Positions 61,060-64,000 of a DNA stretch of 64,000 nucleotides are shown piece after piece (position 1 is the stretch's first letter; every line of letters starts with the position of its first letter). The notes under the pieces were generated by a model. The model ran no database searches and was not told the DNA's origin. It saw only the letters and a list, made by a program, of their open reading frames with translations. The DNA is taken from NCBI RefSeq assembly GCF_003583405.1, contig NZ_QXEC01000010.1:124001-188000 (forward strand). The letters run 5' to 3'. The stretch comes from Micromonospora radicis. Its GTDB lineage: Bacteria; Actinomycetota; Actinomycetes; Mycobacteriales; Micromonosporaceae. The translations under genes and the position numbers were made by a program.

Positions 61060-62055
61060 GAATTCCGACACCTGGGCCGCTCAGGCCTGATGGTCAGTGA
61101 GATCTCGTACGGCAACTGGATCACCCACGGCTCGCAGGTGGAGGAGGACGCGGCGTTCGCCTGCGTCCGCGCCGCCCTCGACGCCGGCATCACCACCTTC
61201 GACACCGCCGACGTCTACGCCGGCACCCGCGCGGAGGACGTGCTCGGCCGGGCACTCGAAGGTGAGCGGCGCGAGGGACTGGAGATCTTCACCAAGGTGT
61301 ACTGGCCCACCGGTCCGGGCCGCAACGACCGGGGCCTGTCCCGCAAGCACATCATGGAGTCGATCAACGGTTCGCTGCGCCGGCTGCGCACCGACCACGT
61401 CGACCTCTACCAGGCCCACCGCTACGACTACAGCACGCCGCTGGAGGAGACGATGGAGGCCTTCGCCGACGTCGTGCACTCCGGCAAGGCGCACTACATC
61501 GGCGTCTCCGAGTGGAAGGCGTCGCAGATCCGCGAGGCCCACGCCCTCGCCCGTGAGCTGCGCATCCCGCTGGTCTCCAGCCAGCCGCAGTACTCGATGC
61601 TCTGGCGGGTCATCGAGAGCGAGGTCGTGCCCACCAGCGAGGAGCTGGGCATCGGGCAGATCGTCTGGTCGCCGATGGCACAGGGCGTCCTCACCGGCAA
61701 GTACCTGCCCGGTCAGCCGCCGCCGGCCGGTTCCCGGGCCACCGACGAGAAGTCCGGTGCGGGCTTCATCGCCAAGTGGCTCACCGACGACGTGCTGACC
61801 CGGGTGCAGCAGCTGCGGCCGCTGGCCGACCAGGCCGGGCTGAGCATGGCCCAGCTGGCGATCGCCTGGGTGCTGCAGAACCCGAACGTCTCCTCGGCCA
61901 TCATCGGGGCGTCCCGCCCGGAGCAGGTGCACGACAACGTGAAGGCGGCGGGCGTCAAGCTCGACGCCGGCCTGCTGAAGGCGATCGACGAGATCGTCGA
62001 GCCGGTGACCGAGCGCGACCCGGCCCGTACCGAGTCGCCGGCCGAGCGGCCCTGA
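61057..62055 (+). CDS. Aldo/keto reductase (Kv-beta/YghZ-like)
   Basis: A 332-aa NADPH-dependent oxidoreductase with the TIM-barrel AKR fold. The catalytic tetrad is present: Asp and Tyr in FDTADVYAGT, Lys in IFTKVYW and His in LYQAHRYDY. The NADPH-binding C-terminal part has WSPMAQGVLTGKYLPG, the IIGASRPEQV phosphate loop and a final helix. It resembles the potassium-channel beta-subunit/YghZ branch, which reduces aldehydes such as methylglyoxal. The physiological substrate is unknown. A terminator follows. Confidence 0.92.
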   Translation: MEFRHLGRSGLMVSEISYGNWITHGSQVEEDAAFACVRAALDAGITTFDTADVYAGTRAEDVLGRALEGERREGLEIFTKVYWPTGPGRNDRGLSRKHIMESINGSLRRLRTDHVDLYQAHRYDYSTPLEETMEAFADVVHSGKAHYIGVSEWKASQIREAHALARELRIPLVSSQPQYSMLWRVIESEVVPTSEELGIGQIVWSPMAQGVLTGKYLPGQPPPAGSRATDEKSGAGFIAKWLTDDVLTRVQQLRPLADQAGLSMAQLAIAWVLQNPNVSSAIIGASRPEQVHDNVKAAGVKLDAGLLKAIDEIVEPVTERDPARTESPAERP

Positions 62056-62064
62056 CCCGGCCGC

Positions 62065-62090
62065 CCCCGGCCGGCCCGCGCCGGCCGGGG
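62065..62090. terminator. Terminator between aldo/keto reductase and site-2 protease genes
   Basis: Perfect 10-bp arms (62065-62074, 62081-62090) with a 6-nt loop, between convergent genes. Confidence 0.75.
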
Positions 62091-62111
62091 ACGGCGGTCC
62101 CGCCCGGTGGC

Positions 62112-62906
62112 TCAGCCTTGCCAGAAGCGGATCAGTTCCAGGCCGGTGGCGTAGAGCCACGGCGGCAGGCCGAGGAAGTCGGCGACCGCGAAGACCGCCG
62201 AGAAGAACCAGCCGCCGATGCGCGGGTTCCACAGCAGCGCGAAGAGCAGGATGAAGCCGTACGGCGCGAACAGGTCGTACATCCGGCGCCACTGCGGGTT
62301 CAGCCACGGCTGGATCATGTTGCCGCCGTCCAGGCCCGGTACCGGCAGCAGGTTGAGCACGCTGGCGGTGAGCTGGAGGAACCCGAGCAGCGCCACCGCG
62401 GCCCAGAACTCCACCGGACCGCCACCGGGCGCGACGAGCCGCAGCACCGCCACCAGCACCAGCGCGAACAGCACGTTGGTGGCCGGACCGGCCAGGCTGA
62501 CCAGGGTGTGTCGCAGCCGACCGGGGATGACGTGCCGATCCACCCAGACGGCACCACCCGGCAGGCCGATGCCGCCGAGCAGCACCACCACGACCGGCAG
62601 CGCGATCGACAGCAACGGATGGCTGTACTTCAGCGGGTTCAGCGTCAGGTAGCCCCGGTGGGCCACCCCCCGGTCGCCGGACCGGTACGCGACCACCGCG
62701 TGGGCGTACTCGTGCAGGCAGAGCGAGACCACCCAGCCGGAGACCACGAACCCGAAGACGGCGAGCCGCACGTTGCCGATCCCGTGCCAGGTCAGTACCC
62801 CGCAGGTGACCAGCAGCGCGACCAGGGCGAGGAAGATCGGGCTGGGCCGGAACGCCGCCCGGGGCACCCCGAGCACCAGCGGCTCCGCGTCCCCGGGGGG
62901 CATCAC
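62112..62906 (-). CDS. Site-2 protease family (M50) membrane metallopeptidase
   Basis: A 264-aa polytopic zinc protease with about six membrane helices. The zinc ligands are His65 and His69, with catalytic Glu66, in CLHEYAHAVV. The distant Asp ligand lies in LNLLPVPGLDGG. Such minimal S2P proteins cleave single-pass membrane segments inside the bilayer; the substrate is unknown. GTG 62906 overlaps the stop of the small upstream gene, and an ATG one codon later is equally good. No PDZ domain. Confidence 0.9.
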   Translation of the reverse strand: MMPPGDAEPLVLGVPRAAFRPSPIFLALVALLVTCGVLTWHGIGNVRLAVFGFVVSGWVVSLCLHEYAHAVVAYRSGDRGVAHRGYLTLNPLKYSHPLLSIALPVVVVLLGGIGLPGGAVWVDRHVIPGRLRHTLVSLAGPATNVLFALVLVAVLRLVAPGGGPVEFWAAVALLGFLQLTASVLNLLPVPGLDGGNMIQPWLNPQWRRMYDLFAPYGFILLFALLWNPRIGGWFFSAVFAVADFLGLPPWLYATGLELIRFWQG

Positions 62907-63103
62907 TCCGCCACGGGCAGCAGGCTCATCCGGTACTCCACCCGGTCGTCCTCGACCAGCGTGACGGAGGTGACGCCGGACGCCGCGAGTTCCCGCCAGG
63001 CCTGGCCGATCCAGGACTCGGCGTCCGCCTGGCTGCCGAACGCCTCACCCGGCCCGTCGACCGACTCGCCGTTCGCGCCCTCGTACCGCCAGCTCCACGC
63101 CAT
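62903..63103 (-). CDS. Small conserved-looking protein coupled to the site-2 protease
   Basis: A 66-aa soluble protein of unknown function. It starts MAWSWRYEGANGESVDGPGE and ends with the strand VTLVEDDRVEYRMSLLP, a compact alpha/beta unit with a central helix (SQADAESWIGQAWRELAASG). The start has GGGGAG eight bases upstream. Its TGA overlaps the protease start, so both proteins are made together. It may be an adaptor or simply co-regulated. Confidence 0.72.
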   Translation of the reverse strand: MAWSWRYEGANGESVDGPGEAFGSQADAESWIGQAWRELAASGVTSVTLVEDDRVEYRMSLLPVAE

Positions 63104-63276
63104 GTGCGCGTCTCCCCTCGCCGCTGATGTCCCGAACCCCCGCCAGCGTAGTCGGCCGTGGGCCCACCGACCGGGCGCCGGCCACCACCCCGGCTCAGCG
63201 CGATGCGGTGTCGGCGAGGTTCGCCGCCCCGCCTCGGGGTATGTCCGTTGGACGCGAGGTTGGACAGGAGGCGACG

Positions 63277-63483
63277 ATGACGAGGCCGATCCCGGAAATG
63301 GACACGGCGGAGCTACGGAACATCGCGGTACGTGGCGGCATCGAAGGGGCACGGGACATGGAGCGGCAGGATCTGATCGACGCCCTGGTCGCCCGGCCCG
63401 GCGAGGGCGCCTGGCAGGAGGATCCGAAGCCGGCGGACGTCAACCCCAACGACTACCTCTACCAGACTCCCGAACACCGCTGA
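63277..63483 (+). CDS. Small Rho_N-like (SAP-like) protein
   Basis: A 68-aa protein. Residues 5-40 (MDTAELRNIAVRGGIEGA, then RDMERQDLIDALV) match the Rho termination factor N-terminal helix-extended-loop-helix, used in other proteins for nucleic-acid binding. The C-terminus is Pro/Asn/Asp-rich and disordered. AGGAGG lies five bases before the ATG. There is no Rho ATPase domain. Role unknown. Confidence 0.75.
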   Translation: MTRPIPEMDTAELRNIAVRGGIEGARDMERQDLIDALVARPGEGAWQEDPKPADVNPNDYLYQTPEHR

Positions 63484-63541
63484 GCGGTGCCGGGCCCGGC
63501 GGTACGGCGCACCTGCGGTGCCCGTGGCGGCCGGCTGGTCG

Positions 63542-63556
63542 TAAGGTACGAACATG
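63542..63556 (+). promoter_or_regulatory. Leaderless-type -10 (TAAGGT) for cobU
   Basis: TAAGGT at 63542-63547, six bases, then ATG 63554. No Shine-Dalgarno in between. Confidence 0.55.
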
Positions 63557-64000
63557 TCCCTCGACGGGTGGAACACGGTCCTGGTGCTGGGCGGCATCCG
63601 CTCCGGCAAGTCGGAGTTCGCCGAGTCCCTGGTCGCCGACGCGACCACGGTCCGGTACGTCGCCACGGCCGCGGGCCCGACCGACGACGACCCCGAGTGG
63701 GCGGCCCGGCTCGCCGCGCACCGCGCCCGCCGGCCGGCCGGCTGGAGCACCGAGGAGACCTCGGCCGACCCACGGCGACTCGCCGACGTGATCGCCGCGG
63801 CCCGGCCGGACGAGACGCTGCTCGTCGACGACCTCGGCGGCTGGGTGACGGTGCTGCTCGACCCGGCCCACCAGCCGGCCGACGACACCGTCACCATCGA
63901 CGAACTGATCGCCGCCGTGCGGGCCTGCCCGGCCCGGCTGGTGCTGGTCAGCCCGGAGGTGGGGCTGTCGCTGGTGCCCGCCACGCCGCTGGGTCGGGCG
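63554..64000 (+). CDS. cobU: Adenosylcobinamide kinase/guanylyltransferase, 3' end beyond the window
   Basis: CobU phosphorylates adenosylcobinamide and then transfers GMP to it in the nucleotide-loop assembly of cobalamin. The first 149 residues are present: the P-loop LVLGGIRSGKSEFAESLV, RYVATAAGPTDDDPEWAARL followed by HRARRP (the guanylylated-His region), TEET and LLVDDLGGWVTVLL. The usual C after LLVD (DCLTLW) is Asp here, but the block is otherwise recognisable. Other cob genes would be expected beyond the edge. Confidence 0.93.
   Translation, partial: MSLDGWNTVLVLGGIRSGKSEFAESLVADATTVRYVATAAGPTDDDPEWAARLAAHRARRPAGWSTEETSADPRRLADVIAAARPDETLLVDDLGGWVTVLLDPAHQPADDTVTIDELIAAVRACPARLVLVSPEVGLSLVPATPLGRA

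Overview
The window is chromosomal DNA from a high-GC actinomycete. It uses GTG and TTG starts freely, has many stop/start overlaps, and has several -10 boxes lying 6-8 nt before a start codon, as in leaderless actinobacterial transcription. Gene content (QcrCAB-CtaCEF respiratory block, PimB, AdoK, a PPi-type phosphofructokinase, long proline/arginine-rich proteins) suggests Micromonosporaceae (Micromonospora or Salinispora-like). That placement is inferred from gene content and style, not from a database search. I saw no rRNA, tRNA, insertion sequence, prophage or CRISPR array by eye.

Layout. 1-3.1 kb (minus): proC (cut by the window edge), a phosphofructokinase with PPi-type residues, a flavin-binding pyridoxamine-oxidase-like protein, and a DEDDh exoribonuclease of the Rv2179c type. 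3.4-9.5 kb: a Crp-family regulator, a 32-bp tandem repeat with a terminator, a small protein, a 1210-aa zinc-ribbon/class III cyclase/AAA regulator, a probable frameshifted remnant and a two-TM membrane protein. 9.6-16.4 kb: otsA, then minus-strand flavin monooxygenase plus a hydrolase lacking its serine nucleophile, an endonuclease/phosphatase-fold protein, ROK glucokinase, a hypothetical and an SRPBCC protein. 16.5-23.4 kb (plus): fadD15, a NarL-type two-component pair, a SAM methyltransferase and a GGDEF/EAL protein. 23.4-33.2 kb: M48 protease and pimB, NYN-domain protein, exonuclease/GIY-YIG fusion, short RelA/SpoT homologue, NUDIX plus nucleotidyltransferase, and a lone AsnC ligand-binding domain.

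33.3-46.3 kb is the energy block: ctaE-qcrC-qcrA-qcrB (minus) ending at a strong terminator, a CtaG-type assembly protein, a receiver-like protein, trpD, a zinc ribbon, ctaC-ctaF (minus), a cysteine desulfurase/TusA pair, adoK and erpA. The order trpD, ctaE, qcrCAB, ctaF, ctaC, adoK, erpA, glycerate kinase, together with fadD15, pimB and the Rv2191-type exonuclease, resembles the Rv2179c-Rv2205c region of Mycobacterium tuberculosis as I recall it. 46.5-51.2 kb: glycerate kinase, nadA, murA and a DUF3043 membrane protein. 51.3-53.2 kb: azlCD with a divergent XRE-cupin regulator.

53.4-60.2 kb is the least familiar stretch. It holds a 1277-aa disordered/TPR/WG-repeat protein behind a coupled mini-ORF, an unrecognised 504-aa exported protein and two DUF3558-like lipoproteins. 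60.3-64.0 kb: a TetR regulator with two palindromes upstream, an aldo/keto reductase, a site-2 protease with a coupled small protein, a Rho_N-like small protein and the start of cobU.

The points most worth a second look are: three genes that start inside the stop codon of a mini-ORF carrying the only good Shine-Dalgarno; a set of eight to ten leaderless-type promoters; two related intergenic inverted-repeat elements; the nucleophile-less hydrolase coupled to a monooxygenase; the WG-repeat protein; and the Crp/cyclase neighbourhood.
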